The notes beneath the pieces were generated by a model that had not been told where the DNA came from, did no database searches, and saw only the letters and a program-made list of their open reading frames with translations. Positions 42,270 through 52,387 of a stretch of 64,000 nucleotides of DNA are shown here, in pieces (position 1 is the stretch's first letter; each line of letters opens with the position of its first letter). The stretch covers positions 124,001 to 188,000 of the forward strand of contig NZ_FOLN01000008.1 of the NCBI RefSeq assembly GCF_900112395.1, read 5' to 3'. The position numbers and the translations under genes are program-made. Source of the stretch: Algibacter lectus. GTDB lineage: Bacteria > Bacteroidota > Bacteroidia > Flavobacteriales > Flavobacteriaceae.

Positions 42270-43898
42270 ATGGCAATAGTAGTAAATATGCCTCGTTTAA
42301 GCGATACCATGGAAGAAGGTACCGTTGCAGCTTGGTTGAAAAAAGTAGGAGATAAAATTGAAGAAGGCGATATTTTAGCCGAAATTGAAACTGATAAAGC
42401 CACAATGGAGTTTGAGTCTTTCAATGAAGGTACTTTACTTCATATTGGTGTTCAAGAAGGTGAAACTACTAAAGTAGATGAGCTTTTAGCTATTATTGGT
42501 GACGAAGGTGAAGATATTTCGGCGCTTTTAAGCGGTGGTGATGCTTCAGCGGAAGCGACTGAAGAAAAAACAGAGGAAGCTGCTCCAGCAGTAGAAGAAA
42601 CTAAAGACGAAGCGCCAGCATCGGCAGAATTGCCAGAAGGTGTTATAGTTGTTACCATGCCACGTTTAAGTGATACCATGGAAGAAGGTACTGTTGCAAC
42701 TTGGTTGAAAAAAGTAGGTGATAGCGTTGAAGAAGGCGATATTTTAGCTGAAATTGAAACGGATAAAGCAACAATGGAATTTGAATCATTCCAATCTGGT
42801 ACTTTATTATATGTAGGTCTACAAGAAGGCGATTCTGCAAAAGTAGATGAGCTTTTAGCTATTATTGGCCCTGCAGGAACAGATGTTTCTGGAGTTGCTT
42901 CTAGTTTTAGTACGGCTGTACCGGCTGCTAAAGTAGACGCTCCAAAAACTGAAGCTAAAAAAGAAGCACCAAAGAGTGCTCCTGCACCAGCTACTCCTTC
43001 TAAACCTAAAACAAGTGCACCTGCTCCAACGCCAGTAACGGCAGATGGGCGTGTACATGTATCTCCATTAGCAAAAAAGTTAGCTGAAGATAAAGGTATT
43101 AACTTAACAAAAATACAAGGGTCTGGAGAAAACGGACGCATTGTAAAACGTGATATAGAAAATTACGAGCCAGCAACTTCTGCGGCGGCAGCGGGTAAAT
43201 TTGTACCTTCTGGTCAAGAAGATTTTGATGAGGTTGATAATTCTCAAATGCGTAAAGCAATTGCTAAAGCGTTAACAAACTCTAAGTTTTCTGCACCACA
43301 TTATTATTTAAGTGTGGAGTTCGATATGGAAAACGCTATGTCTTTCCGAACGCAGTTTAACTCAATTCCTGATACTAAAATATCTTATAACGATATTGTC
43401 GTTAAAGCTTGTGCTTTAGCGTTAAAACAACATCCTCAAGTAAACTCTCAATGGTTTGCAGATAAAATGAGATTGAATAATCACGTACATATTGGTGTTG
43501 CAGTAGCAGTTCCAGATGGTTTAGTTGTACCGGTTGTTAAGTTTGCAAACGAGCAGTCGTTACCACAAATTGGTGCTGCGGTTAGAGAGCTTGCAGGTAA
43601 GGCTAAAAACAAAAAATTAACTCCAGATGAAATGCAAGGTAGTACATTCACTGTATCTAACTTGGGTATGTTTGGTATCGATACATTTACATCGATTATC
43701 AATCAGCCAAACTCTGCAATTCTTTCTGTTGGAAATATTGTTGAAAAGCCAGTGGTTAAAAACGGACAAATTGTTGTTGGACATACCATGAAGTTATCAT
43801 TAGCATGCGATCATAGAACGGTTGATGGTGCTACAGGTGCTTTATTCCTTCAAACATTAAAAGGATATATTGAAAACCCGGTAACTATGTTAGTGTAA
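42270..43898 (+). CDS. pdhC: Pyruvate dehydrogenase E2 (dihydrolipoamide acetyltransferase) with two lipoyl domains
   Basis: E2 transfers acetyl groups to CoA and forms the core of the complex. The 542-aa protein has two lipoyl domains (about residues 2-77 and 130-205). Each contains the lipoylated Lys in EIETDKATMEFES, and they are so alike that the DNA is a visible direct repeat. Ala/Pro-rich linkers, an E3/E1-binding domain (VSPLAKKLAEDKGINLTKI) and the catalytic domain with the active His in DHRTVDGATGA follow. A terminator stands 28 bp after the stop. Confidence 0.97.
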   Translation: MAIVVNMPRLSDTMEEGTVAAWLKKVGDKIEEGDILAEIETDKATMEFESFNEGTLLHIGVQEGETTKVDELLAIIGDEGEDISALLSGGDASAEATEEKTEEAAPAVEETKDEAPASAELPEGVIVVTMPRLSDTMEEGTVATWLKKVGDSVEEGDILAEIETDKATMEFESFQSGTLLYVGLQEGDSAKVDELLAIIGPAGTDVSGVASSFSTAVPAAKVDAPKTEAKKEAPKSAPAPATPSKPKTSAPAPTPVTADGRVHVSPLAKKLAEDKGINLTKIQGSGENGRIVKRDIENYEPATSAAAAGKFVPSGQEDFDEVDNSQMRKAIAKALTNSKFSAPHYYLSVEFDMENAMSFRTQFNSIPDTKISYNDIVVKACALALKQHPQVNSQWFADKMRLNNHVHIGVAVAVPDGLVVPVVKFANEQSLPQIGAAVRELAGKAKNKKLTPDEMQGSTFTVSNLGMFGIDTFTSIINQPNSAILSVGNIVEKPVVKNGQIVVGHTMKLSLACDHRTVDGATGALFLQTLKGYIENPVTMLV

Positions 43899-43926
43899 CC
43901 AGATTTTTAAAAATCTAAATATAAAG

Positions 43927-43958
43927 ACCTGTTTCATATTATTGAAGCAGGTTTTTTT
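43927..43958 (+). terminator. Intrinsic terminator after pdhC
   Basis: The arms ACCTGTTTCA and TGAAGCAGGT (10 bp with one G-U) enclose TATTAT and are followed by seven T. It ends the pdhA-pdhC transcript. Confidence 0.8.
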
Positions 43959-43982
43959 TATCTTTAATTTTTAAATCGAAAT

Positions 43983-44912
43983 ATGAAAAATATATTAAGT
44001 CTTAGTTTAGTAATGTTTGTTTTTAGCTGTGCTGCTCAAAATAAAATAGAAGAAAAATCTATTAAAACAAGTTTAGAGTATTTAGCATCCGATGTTTTGG
44101 AAGGCCGGAGTACAGGAAGTATTGGTATAGAAAAAGCGGCAGTTTTTATAGAGAACTTCTTTAGTGAAAATAATATAAAACCTTATTTTGAAACTTATAG
44201 AGATACCTTTAATGTAAAAGATATCATAGGTTATAATGTGGTAGGTTATATTGAAGGTAATGATCCTGTTTTAAAAGATGAATTTGTGATTTTAGGTGCG
44301 CATTACGATCATATTGGTACGGCAAAAGAAGTTAATGGCGATTTTATTGCAAATGGAGCTAACGATGATGCTTCGGGTACGGTAGCTGTTATGGAATGGG
44401 CAAAATATTTTTCTGAAACTAAAACTAATAAGCGTAGTGTTTTGTTTACGCTTTATGCTGCAGAAGAAATGGGCTTAAAAGGTTCTGGGCATTTAGCTGA
44501 GCGTTTAAAAAGCGATAGTTTAAATGTATATACCATGATTAATTTCGAGATGATTGGAGTTCCTAGAGCGGAAGGAGAAATGATGGCTTATGTTACCGGT
44601 TTTAAAGAATCGAATATGGCTGAAAAATTAAACAGTTACGCTAATGCTGAAATTATAGGGTTTCTGCCAAAGGCCAAAGAATTTAATTTGTTTAAACGTT
44701 CAGATAACTATCCATTCTACAAATCTTTTCAAATTCCGGCGCAAGCCATTTCAACCTTCGATTTTACAAATTTTGATTTTTATCATCATGTGGATGACGA
44801 AACTGAAAACATGGATTTTAAACACATGACGAACTTTATAAATAAAATGATTCCTGCTCTAGAGGGGATGATAAATGCTTCAACTAAAGAAATAAAACTT
44901 ACCAATGAGTAA
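43983..44912 (+). CDS. M28 family metallopeptidase lipoprotein
   Basis: This 309-aa aminopeptidase-like enzyme has a lipobox (MFVFSCAAQNK). Its two-zinc catalytic core is intact: GAHYDHIG, NDDASGTVAVME, YAAEEMGLKGS, with the last His in FYHHVDDETENMDF. It should act in the periplasm or at the surface, releasing amino acids from peptides. The stop overlaps the start of the SDR gene by 8 bp, which implies translational coupling though the functional link is unclear. Confidence 0.92.
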   Translation: MKNILSLSLVMFVFSCAAQNKIEEKSIKTSLEYLASDVLEGRSTGSIGIEKAAVFIENFFSENNIKPYFETYRDTFNVKDIIGYNVVGYIEGNDPVLKDEFVILGAHYDHIGTAKEVNGDFIANGANDDASGTVAVMEWAKYFSETKTNKRSVLFTLYAAEEMGLKGSGHLAERLKSDSLNVYTMINFEMIGVPRAEGEMMAYVTGFKESNMAEKLNSYANAEIIGFLPKAKEFNLFKRSDNYPFYKSFQIPAQAISTFDFTNFDFYHHVDDETENMDFKHMTNFINKMIPALEGMINASTKEIKLTNE

Positions 44913-45588
44913 AAATATAATTGTTACAGGAACAAGTAGAGGTATTGGTTTTGAGTTGGTACAGCTTTTTGCAAACGAAGGGCATAATGTATTGGCGCTT
45001 TCGCGGAATGAAAAAACTATTAGTAATTTGAATTTAGAAAACGTTACTTGTTTTTCTTTCGATTTAAATGACGAAAAGGCTTATGTGAAAGTTGAAACTT
45101 TTATTTCTGAAAATTGGAAACAAGTTGATGTGTTAATTAATAACGCTGGAGCTTTACTAAACAAACCATTTTCAGAAATAACAATGGCAGATTTTGAAGC
45201 GGTTTATAAAACAAATGTTTTTGGTGTTGCTGAAATAACTAGAAAAGTACTTCCGTTTATGCAGGCTTCAAGCCACGTGGTTACTATTAGCTCTATGGGA
45301 GGTGTGCAAGGTAGTATGAAGTTTCCTGGCTTAGCAGCTTATAGTTCTAGTAAAGCAGCCGTAATTACGCTTACAGAGCTCTTAGCAGAAGAATATAAAG
45401 AATCTGGTATTGCTTTTAATGTATTGGCATTAGGAGCTGTGCAAACCGAAATGCTGGAAGAAGCTTTTCCTGGTTATCAAGCACCAACTACAGCTTTAGA
45501 AATGGCTCAATATATTTTCGATTTCTCACTTAACGGAAATAAGTATTATAACGGTAAAATGTTACAGGTTTCTAATTCTACGCCGTAA
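44905..45588 (+). CDS. Short-chain dehydrogenase/reductase
   Basis: This 227-aa Rossmann-fold oxidoreductase has the cofactor motif VTGTSRGIGFEL, the NNAG motif (LINNAGAL), and the catalytic Ser and Tyr-Lys (TISSMGG, AAYSSSKAA). The substrate is unknown. The first 8 bp overlap the M28 peptidase gene, so it is the second gene of that unit. Confidence 0.9.
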   Translation: MSKNIIVTGTSRGIGFELVQLFANEGHNVLALSRNEKTISNLNLENVTCFSFDLNDEKAYVKVETFISENWKQVDVLINNAGALLNKPFSEITMADFEAVYKTNVFGVAEITRKVLPFMQASSHVVTISSMGGVQGSMKFPGLAAYSSSKAAVITLTELLAEEYKESGIAFNVLALGAVQTEMLEEAFPGYQAPTTALEMAQYIFDFSLNGNKYYNGKMLQVSNSTP

Positions 45589-45990
45589 TGTAAATACGCT
45601 TTAGAGTTTGTTTTTATTAAATTGTGAATTATGTTAAAATGTTTTGGTGGAAGGAAAGTCTTTCAGGTAGTGTAATTCTAATAAATCTATTCAATGCGTT
45701 AAACTGTTTAGGAGGTTTAAGTGAGTAAATTTAGATAGGTTAAAGATGGTTTAGGAAAGAAAATGGAAAATCCGATAATCTGTTTTGTGTTTAAAAAGTG
45801 ATTTTTTTTAGATATTTATGTTAAATTTTCAGACGATTTTGTAAAATTTAATCGTTAAAATGCATAAATCATAGATATTATGCGTTAAATTTTAACTTTT
45901 TCCTTCATTTTTTAGTTGTAGGTTTTTATTTTCTACACCTTTGCTCATGCATTGGAAATAATACTTTGCTTAAAACCTAAATTAACTCAA
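45589..45990 (+). promoter_or_regulatory. Gap before T9SS-linked operon with inverted repeat and promoter-like motif
   Basis: This ~400-bp AT-rich gap has no gene. A two-part inverted repeat lies at 45854-45896: GTTAAAAT then GCATAA, a 10-base loop, TTATGC, five unpaired bases, and ATTTTAAC. Downstream, a TTG at 45916-45918 and the -7-like TACACCTTTG (45934-45943) are promoter candidates for the next operon. Nothing else is recognisable. Confidence 0.4.
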
Positions 45991-48720
45991 TTGAAAAAAG
46001 TCCTCTTTTTGGCTTTTGCTCTTCTAATATCTTGTTTTGCAAAAGTACATGCGCAATGCGATGAAGTAGTAACTTATAATGTTTGTGACATGACAATCGT
46101 TGATAAGGATGCTGACGGAACGCCCGACGGAATAATTAATTTATACGACGTTTATAATGCTCTTCCTGGAGTTTCAACGCCAATAACATCGGCTTCGGGT
46201 ACTTGGTTCGATCCAAATTATAATTTCTCCCTAGATGTATCTACTGGTGATTTATATTTATGGGATTTAAAAGATGCTTCGATTGATGTCGATTCGTACC
46301 AGTTTCAATTAATCGATACGTCTAGTGCGTGTCCCGATGGAATAAAAACACGATTAAATATTGTTCTCGGCCCTTTTGAAGGTAAACCTTTGCCGCCCGC
46401 AGGAGTTAACGATGCTAATGTTACGGTATGTCAAGCAGTATTAGCTGGTTTCGATTTATTTCAAGTTTTCGAGTCGCAACCATCACCTCACAAAAATGGT
46501 GTTTGGGAGTTTGTAGGGAATATGGGAGACCCAAGTAATTTTAAAGGCTTAAGTGTTGAAGGTAAGTTTAATGCCGAAATTCCTTATGAGCCTTACGGAG
46601 ATCTAGTAGAGTTTGATGTTTTCGAATTTAAATATACCGTTTATGGTGTGTCGCCATGCGATTCTGAAAAAGTATCTTATTTTAAAGTAGAAGTTATTCG
46701 TGATGTACTTTCTGGGGAACCTTCAACTTATGATATTTGTGAAAGTGATATATTATCTGGAATATGGGATGCAGATATTGATTTAACCGATGATAGATTC
46801 CTTGTAGGTGAAGATGTAGAAGGTACATGGAAATCTGCTTTTGATCCTACAAACCAAATTTCAAACCCAGCAGATTCTAATATCAATATTAGAGAGGTTT
46901 ATGATAATTTAAAAAGTAGTACTTCTAATTTTGGTTGTAGAGAATTTACGTATACGTATTCGGTAGAAGCAAGATCTTCTTTAACCGATTGCCCAAGTAA
47001 AGAATCGGAAGTAGTATTTAGAATTTACGAACCTATAAAACCTTTTTATCAAGTTGAGCCTCTAGAAGTGTGCTTAGATGATAATAAGCCGGCAGGTATA
47101 AGTTTATACAATGAATTAATTTTTACAACCGAAAACGGGATATTGTATGATTATGCGGAAGCATCCAGCTGTAGTTCTTGGAGTTTTGTTTCGGGACCTT
47201 CAGATATTAGAATAGATACCGATTCTGGATATATCGATTTAAATACACTTACTCAAGCTAATGCCGGTACCTACGTTTTTAGGTACTATGTTTCTAGTTT
47301 GTGCAATGCTTGTGGAACTAGTGGTACATCGCCATGCGATCCACAATTCGCTAATGTTACTATTATTTTATTACCGAAAAATTATGCAGGTGAAGATACT
47401 GTGGGGATGGAGTTTTGCGAAAACGATCCGTTAATAGCAAGTCCTTTAAATCTATTTTCTCGTTTGAACACTAATAGTATTGACGATCCAATTTACCAAG
47501 GACCTTTAGGAACATGGGTTGATAATATTTCTGGAGAAACTATTACAAATCCAACAACCTACGAGTTGCCAGAAGTAAAGGGTAGCCAGTTGTTCGATTT
47601 TACATATTCAACCTTAACAGATAAAGGTTGTGTGGCTAGTGCAAATTTATCGTTTACAGTTTATGAAGAATATACTGCTGGTGTTGATACACTATTAGAT
47701 GTTTGTGATAACAATGGTGTTTTTGATTTGTTTGATGAATTAGAAGGAAACCCTAGCGGAACAGGAACTTGGACAGGGCCAAACGGATTTGTTACAACCG
47801 ATTATAAAGCTGAATTTGATCCAACAACGGCAGATGGTGGAGTTTATACTTATACCGTTCCGGATAATGTAACACCTGCAGGAACAACAATGTGCTCTGG
47901 TAGTGAAGCAACTATTACGGTAACCCTTTATAAAAGCCCAAGTGCAGGAGAGGATGTTGCTTATGATGTGTGCCGATCTGACTTGGAAATCGATTTAATA
48001 GATTACCTAGATGATACAGCGAATAGCGGAGGTGTTTTTATAGATGTAGATAATGGTAATTCACCTATAGGGAGTTTATTAGATGTTTCTCAATTAGTGG
48101 CAGGAGTTTATAATTTTCGATACGAAATTCAAGGGCATGCGTCATGTCTTTTAGATACAGCCTTAATAGAAATTACTATTTCTGAGGTTGAGGTGCCAAC
48201 AACATCTAATCAAACTTTTTGTGCTGTAGATGGTGAAACTGTTAATAGCTTAGTCGCGAATAATGGATATGATTTTAATTGGTATGATACAGCCATTGAT
48301 ACAACTCCGTTGCCATTAGGAACTGTTTTGATAAACGGCGAAGACTATTTTGTTGCTGCTTTAGATGAAAATGGTTGCGAATCTCCCAAAATAGTCATGA
48401 CGGTTACTATCCTACCTTTTGGAGATGATAATTGTGAAAGTTGTATTAAAGATGGTATATCGGTTAATGGTGACAATGTAAACGATGTTTTCGATTTATG
48501 TAATTTACCAGAAACCTATCCAAATTTCGAATTAAATATTCACAATAGATATGGAGTTACCGTATATAAAGGTACAAAAAGTACACCTTTGTTTTCTGGT
48601 AAATCGAATGTTTCAGGAACACTTGGGAAGCAATTGTCTTCTGGAGTTTATTTTTATGTTTTCGATCCGAAAGACGGGATGACTAAACCTTTTCAGGGGA
48701 ATTTTTATTTAAGCAAATAA
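45991..48720 (+). CDS. Large secreted protein with gliding motility-associated (T9SS type B) C-terminal domain
   Basis: This 909-aa exported protein has a signal peptide (KKVLFLAFALLISCFAKVHAQ). It has several ~90-residue repeats with pattern GTWTGPNG/GTWVDN and conserved Cys, probably Ig-like adhesive modules. The C terminus (CIKDGISVNGDNVNDVFDLC, then HNRYGVTVYKG and the GNFYLSK end) is a type B T9SS sorting domain. The frame extends upstream to TTG 45952, but TTG 45991 gives a proper signal peptide. It heads an operon with a SprF-like and an OmpA-like gene, which are usual partners of type B cargo. Confidence 0.88.
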   Translation: MKKVLFLAFALLISCFAKVHAQCDEVVTYNVCDMTIVDKDADGTPDGIINLYDVYNALPGVSTPITSASGTWFDPNYNFSLDVSTGDLYLWDLKDASIDVDSYQFQLIDTSSACPDGIKTRLNIVLGPFEGKPLPPAGVNDANVTVCQAVLAGFDLFQVFESQPSPHKNGVWEFVGNMGDPSNFKGLSVEGKFNAEIPYEPYGDLVEFDVFEFKYTVYGVSPCDSEKVSYFKVEVIRDVLSGEPSTYDICESDILSGIWDADIDLTDDRFLVGEDVEGTWKSAFDPTNQISNPADSNINIREVYDNLKSSTSNFGCREFTYTYSVEARSSLTDCPSKESEVVFRIYEPIKPFYQVEPLEVCLDDNKPAGISLYNELIFTTENGILYDYAEASSCSSWSFVSGPSDIRIDTDSGYIDLNTLTQANAGTYVFRYYVSSLCNACGTSGTSPCDPQFANVTIILLPKNYAGEDTVGMEFCENDPLIASPLNLFSRLNTNSIDDPIYQGPLGTWVDNISGETITNPTTYELPEVKGSQLFDFTYSTLTDKGCVASANLSFTVYEEYTAGVDTLLDVCDNNGVFDLFDELEGNPSGTGTWTGPNGFVTTDYKAEFDPTTADGGVYTYTVPDNVTPAGTTMCSGSEATITVTLYKSPSAGEDVAYDVCRSDLEIDLIDYLDDTANSGGVFIDVDNGNSPIGSLLDVSQLVAGVYNFRYEIQGHASCLLDTALIEITISEVEVPTTSNQTFCAVDGETVNSLVANNGYDFNWYDTAIDTTPLPLGTVLINGEDYFVAALDENGCESPKIVMTVTILPFGDDNCESCIKDGISVNGDNVNDVFDLCNLPETYPNFELNIHNRYGVTVYKGTKSTPLFSGKSNVSGTLGKQLSSGVYFYVFDPKDGMTKPFQGNFYLSK

Positions 48721-48724
48721 GTTG

Positions 48725-49636
48725 ATGAAGATAAAATTATTTATACTATTTATAGTTTGTAATCTGTCGGTTTTTGCACAACAAGAACCACAGTACACAC
48801 AATATATGTACAATATGAGCATGGTGAATCCTGCTTATATGATAAACGAGCCAAGCCTTGTAGAAGTTGGTGCTTTGCATCGAACACAATGGGTCGGTAT
48901 TGATGGGGCTCCAAAAACAACTAATGTTTTTGCTAATATTCCGTTGAATGAAAAAATAGAATTAAGCGTTAATTATTTAAATGATAATATAGGTGGAAAT
49001 GTAAATACAAGTGAAAACGTATTTAATGTAGATGCAGCTTATAAAATTAATTTAAATAAAGAGCTTAATTTGTCTTTTGGATTAAAAGCCGGCTTCGATC
49101 ATTTAAATTTTAGTGCTATTGGTAGTAATGTGTCTGCCGATCCTTCTTTTGGAAACACTAATAAAACGGTTTTAAATATTGGAGCAGGAGCCTTTTTATT
49201 TCATAAAAATTATTACGTCGGGTTATCGTCACCAAATTTAATTCCTGCCGATTTAAGTGTTAATGATGGTGTGATATACAACAACAGTATTCATGGGTTT
49301 TTAATTGCAGGTTACATTTATGAATTGAATGATTTGTTTAAAATAAAACCATCAACTGTTATGAAATTTGCTGGAGGAGCGCCTTTGTCTTTTGATGTTT
49401 CTGCAAATGTTCTTTATGATAATAAATTCGAATTAGGGGTGTCTTACCGATATCAAGACGCTGTTTCTGGTTTGGCTGTTTTCAACATAACACCAGATTT
49501 ACGCATCGGTTATTCGCACGATTTTAATACGAGCCAATTAAAAAGTTACAACAATGGAAGTCACGAGTTTGTTTTGCTTTATAGGTTTGATGTATTAGGT
49601 TTAAGTAAAAAATATTCATCTCCAAGATTCTACTAA
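48725..49636 (+). CDS. PorP/SprF family outer-membrane protein
   Basis: This 303-aa protein has a signal peptide (IKLFILFIVCNLSVFAQ) then QEPQYTQYMYNMSMVNPAYM, the hallmark opening of the PorP/SprF family, and a barrel-like body ending in FVLLYRFDVLG. SprF-type proteins hold or attach specific type B T9SS cargo at the outer membrane. It lies 4 bp after the cargo gene and 1 bp before the OmpA-like gene. ATG 48725 is preferred over TTG 48722. Confidence 0.93.
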   Translation: MKIKLFILFIVCNLSVFAQQEPQYTQYMYNMSMVNPAYMINEPSLVEVGALHRTQWVGIDGAPKTTNVFANIPLNEKIELSVNYLNDNIGGNVNTSENVFNVDAAYKINLNKELNLSFGLKAGFDHLNFSAIGSNVSADPSFGNTNKTVLNIGAGAFLFHKNYYVGLSSPNLIPADLSVNDGVIYNNSIHGFLIAGYIYELNDLFKIKPSTVMKFAGGAPLSFDVSANVLYDNKFELGVSYRYQDAVSGLAVFNITPDLRIGYSHDFNTSQLKSYNNGSHEFVLLYRFDVLGLSKKYSSPRFY

Positions 49637-49637
49637 T

Positions 49638-51665
49638 ATGATTAAGAAAATAACTTTAATTTTTGCAATCTGTTTTATGTCTCAGTTGGCCGTTGGCCAA
49701 AAATCTAGAGGCGATCGTTTTTTCGAAAAAGGAGATTACATCAACGCAGCAAAATATTACGAAACGGCCTTAGAAAAGGAACGTCATAAAAAAGATCTAG
49801 AAAATATAGCGGAATGTTATTACAATACGTTTCAGTATCGATTAGCATCCCGACATTTAAAGCAATTGGTAAAAGGTCGATTTGGCGAAAAGGATAAAAG
49901 CTACAACAATGAATACAACTTCAAGCTGTATCAAATACTTTCTGCCTTGGGAGATTATGAGGTTGCTTTGGTGTATTTAAAATTGTATAAAGAGAATAAT
50001 TCTGCAACGTTAGATGTTGCCGAATCTATCGAAACCATTGAAGCTTTCAAACTTAAAACACCAGATTATAAAATTGAAAAAGCGCATTTCAATTCTGAAG
50101 CTTCAGATTTTGGAGCGGTAAAGTTTGGGGATAGTGTTTATTTTACTTCCGATAGAGATGTAAATCAATTATTCGGAAAAACTTATAAATGGACGCATCA
50201 GCCATTTTTAGATATTTATGTAACTGCTGTAAACAAAGATCTTGATACTGTTGGCTATACAAAAGCATTACCGAAAATTATCAATTCTAAATATCACGAA
50301 GGAAATTTCTGTTTTAGTAAAGATGGTAATACCTTATATATTTCAAGAAGCAATATTGTAGATGGTAAGCGTGAATTTAACGATGCCAAAACCAATGATA
50401 TTCACATTTATAAATGGGTAAAAGAGAATGGAAAATGGTTGAAGCCAGTGAAATTAGCGTTTAATAAAAACGGATTCTCATATCAGCACCCAGCTTTAAG
50501 TCCAGATGGTAGCAAATTATACTTCTCGTCTAATTTAGAAGGGGGTTTTGGAAGTTTCGATTTGTATTACGTTACTTTAAGTGAAGATGAAATTAGCGAG
50601 CCCGTAAACTTAGGAGCTGAAATAAATACAGAGAATAGGGAGCATTTTCCTTTTATATCAGAAGAAGGACATTTGTTTTTTGCGTCTAACGGACATTTAG
50701 GTTTGGGTATGTTGGATAATTTTGTTTCGGAGTTGGTGGATAATGTATTTACTGCGCCAACAAATTTAGGTGTGCCAATCAATTCTCAATACGATGATTT
50801 CGGAATAAATTATTACAACGAAAATGAAGGCTTTTTTGCTTCGAATAGAAATAAAAAAGACGATAATATTTTCAAGTTTAAACAATCGGGGCCAATATTT
50901 ATTAGAGAGTATATCAATACATTTGAAATTCGAGATGCTGTTACAAAAGAATATATTCCTAACGCTCAAGTTTTTTTAAGCAACCGCAAAAAAGCAGAGA
51001 TTTATAGCAATACCTTAGATGATACTTCTGTTTTTAACATGAATTTGTTAGCAGATCATTACGAGCTTAAAGCTGAAAGTGAAGGGTATTATGCAAAAAC
51101 ACTCCCAGTAGAAGTTCTAGAAAAACAAGATCAAAAACATGTATTGTATTTAAAGCAAATCCCGCCACCACCACCTGTAGTTGTAGACCCTGTGGATGCT
51201 ATAATTACAGAAAAGAAAATAGATAAGAAATTAAAAGAAGAAGATCCAACGAGGTTTGCTTTGCTTACCGATGTCGATGGACCACCGGTTATAGAGAAAG
51301 ATGGTAAATTGTTTTTTAAGTTAGCACCTATTTATTTCGATTTTGGTACTTGGAATATTAGAGCAGATTCTAAAAAAATATTAGACGAATTATCTGCGAA
51401 ATTAGAACGTTATCCTGATATATATTTAAAAATTAGTGCACATACCGATAGTCGTGGTAGTGCAAAATACAATCAAATTTTATCAGAGCGTCGTGCAGAA
51501 TCTACAAGAAATTACATAGCTTTGGAAGGTTATATTAACGCTCGTAGATTATCGTTTAAAGGTTTTGGAGAAATGGAGCCTATTGTGCCGTGCCCTATGC
51601 TAAATTGTACAGAAGATGAGCACCAGCTTAACAGACGAAGCGAGTTCGAAATTATTAAATATTAA
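49638..51665 (+). CDS. OmpA family protein with TPR and WD40-like repeats
   Basis: This 675-aa envelope protein has a signal peptide, TPR-like helices (GDRFFEKGDYINAAKYYETALEKER), and PD40/WD40-like beta-propeller repeats (LSPDGSKLYFSSNLEGG). A carboxypeptidase-regulatory-like beta domain follows, and the C-terminal OmpA peptidoglycan-binding domain has ISAHTDSRGSAKYNQILSERRAES. Such proteins accompany SprF-like proteins in flavobacteria and probably anchor the secreted adhesin complex to peptidoglycan. It ends 6 bp before a HAD gene. Confidence 0.9.
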   Translation: MIKKITLIFAICFMSQLAVGQKSRGDRFFEKGDYINAAKYYETALEKERHKKDLENIAECYYNTFQYRLASRHLKQLVKGRFGEKDKSYNNEYNFKLYQILSALGDYEVALVYLKLYKENNSATLDVAESIETIEAFKLKTPDYKIEKAHFNSEASDFGAVKFGDSVYFTSDRDVNQLFGKTYKWTHQPFLDIYVTAVNKDLDTVGYTKALPKIINSKYHEGNFCFSKDGNTLYISRSNIVDGKREFNDAKTNDIHIYKWVKENGKWLKPVKLAFNKNGFSYQHPALSPDGSKLYFSSNLEGGFGSFDLYYVTLSEDEISEPVNLGAEINTENREHFPFISEEGHLFFASNGHLGLGMLDNFVSELVDNVFTAPTNLGVPINSQYDDFGINYYNENEGFFASNRNKKDDNIFKFKQSGPIFIREYINTFEIRDAVTKEYIPNAQVFLSNRKKAEIYSNTLDDTSVFNMNLLADHYELKAESEGYYAKTLPVEVLEKQDQKHVLYLKQIPPPPPVVVDPVDAIITEKKIDKKLKEEDPTRFALLTDVDGPPVIEKDGKLFFKLAPIYFDFGTWNIRADSKKILDELSAKLERYPDIYLKISAHTDSRGSAKYNQILSERRAESTRNYIALEGYINARRLSFKGFGEMEPIVPCPMLNCTEDEHQLNRRSEFEIIKY

Positions 51666-51671
51666 AGTTTT

Positions 51672-52307
51672 ATGAAACAATATAAATGTGTCATTTTCGA
51701 TTGCGATGGTGTTTTGGTGGATAGTGAACCTTTAAGCATACAGGTGTTAGTAGATATCGCAAATGAATATGGAGCGAATATTGATTTAGCTTACGGAATG
51801 GAACATTTTAAAGGAAGTTTCTTCGATGCCTGTAAACGTATGATTTCTGAATTAGCACAAAAAGAATTACCAGATTCTTTAGAGAGTGAATACAGACAGC
51901 GCAGTTTTGAAGCTTTTAAAAAAGATATGAAACCCGTTGAAGGTGTTAAGGGGGTTCTGAAAAATATAAATAGGCCATTCTGTGTTGCGTCTAGCGGTCC
52001 AGAAGATAAAATAGAACTTAATTTAGGGCTTACCGGTTTGTTATCTTTCTTCGAAAATAAAATATTTAGTTGCTATAAAATCCAAAAATGGAAACCAGAT
52101 CCAGCAGTGTTTTTATGGGCAGCCGAAACTATGGGGTTTAAGCCAGAAGAATGTGTTGTAATTGAAGATAGTATATCAGGAGTTCGTGCGGCAAAAGCTG
52201 GTGGATTCGATGTTTTTGGCTACGTAGCTCACGATTATAATAACCAATTAAAAGATGAAGCGACCCAAACTTTTGATAGTATGGATAAGCTTTTAAGTAT
52301 GATTTAA
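51672..52307 (+). CDS. HAD-superfamily hydrolase
   Basis: This 211-aa phosphatase-like protein has motif I FDCDGVLVDSEPL (nucleophile Asp), motif II CVASSGPEDK, Lys in QKWKPDPAVF, and motif III VVIEDSISGVRAAKAGG. It is of the beta-phosphoglucomutase/phosphoglycolate-phosphatase-like subfamily, cytosolic, with an unknown substrate. It is 6 bp after the OmpA-like gene and 80 bp before the ubiquitin-like gene, which has no clear promoter of its own. Confidence 0.9.
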   Translation: MKQYKCVIFDCDGVLVDSEPLSIQVLVDIANEYGANIDLAYGMEHFKGSFFDACKRMISELAQKELPDSLESEYRQRSFEAFKKDMKPVEGVKGVLKNINRPFCVASSGPEDKIELNLGLTGLLSFFENKIFSCYKIQKWKPDPAVFLWAAETMGFKPEECVVIEDSISGVRAAKAGGFDVFGYVAHDYNNQLKDEATQTFDSMDKLLSMI

Positions 52308-52387
52308 AACACCTTTTTGTTACATGAGGCTAGAATATGGGCTTCATTGAAATAATAAAAATCACAATTTCCATTAAAAATATATCT

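Noticed and set aside
42270-42900. Direct DNA repeat within pdhC that could look like a duplication event or mobile repeat
   Set aside because: It is explained by the two tandem lipoyl domains, a normal feature of many E2 proteins.
42452-43141. 229-codon minus-strand frame inside pdhC, rich in Ser and Ala
   Set aside because: It is antisense to the two lipoyl domains and linkers of E2. Its length comes from the codon pattern of the Ala/Pro-rich linkers, and it has no domain of its own.
45952-45990. Upstream TTG start for the large T9SS type B protein
   Set aside because: It would place 13 extra residues before a clean signal peptide. TTG 45991 gives a standard signal sequence.
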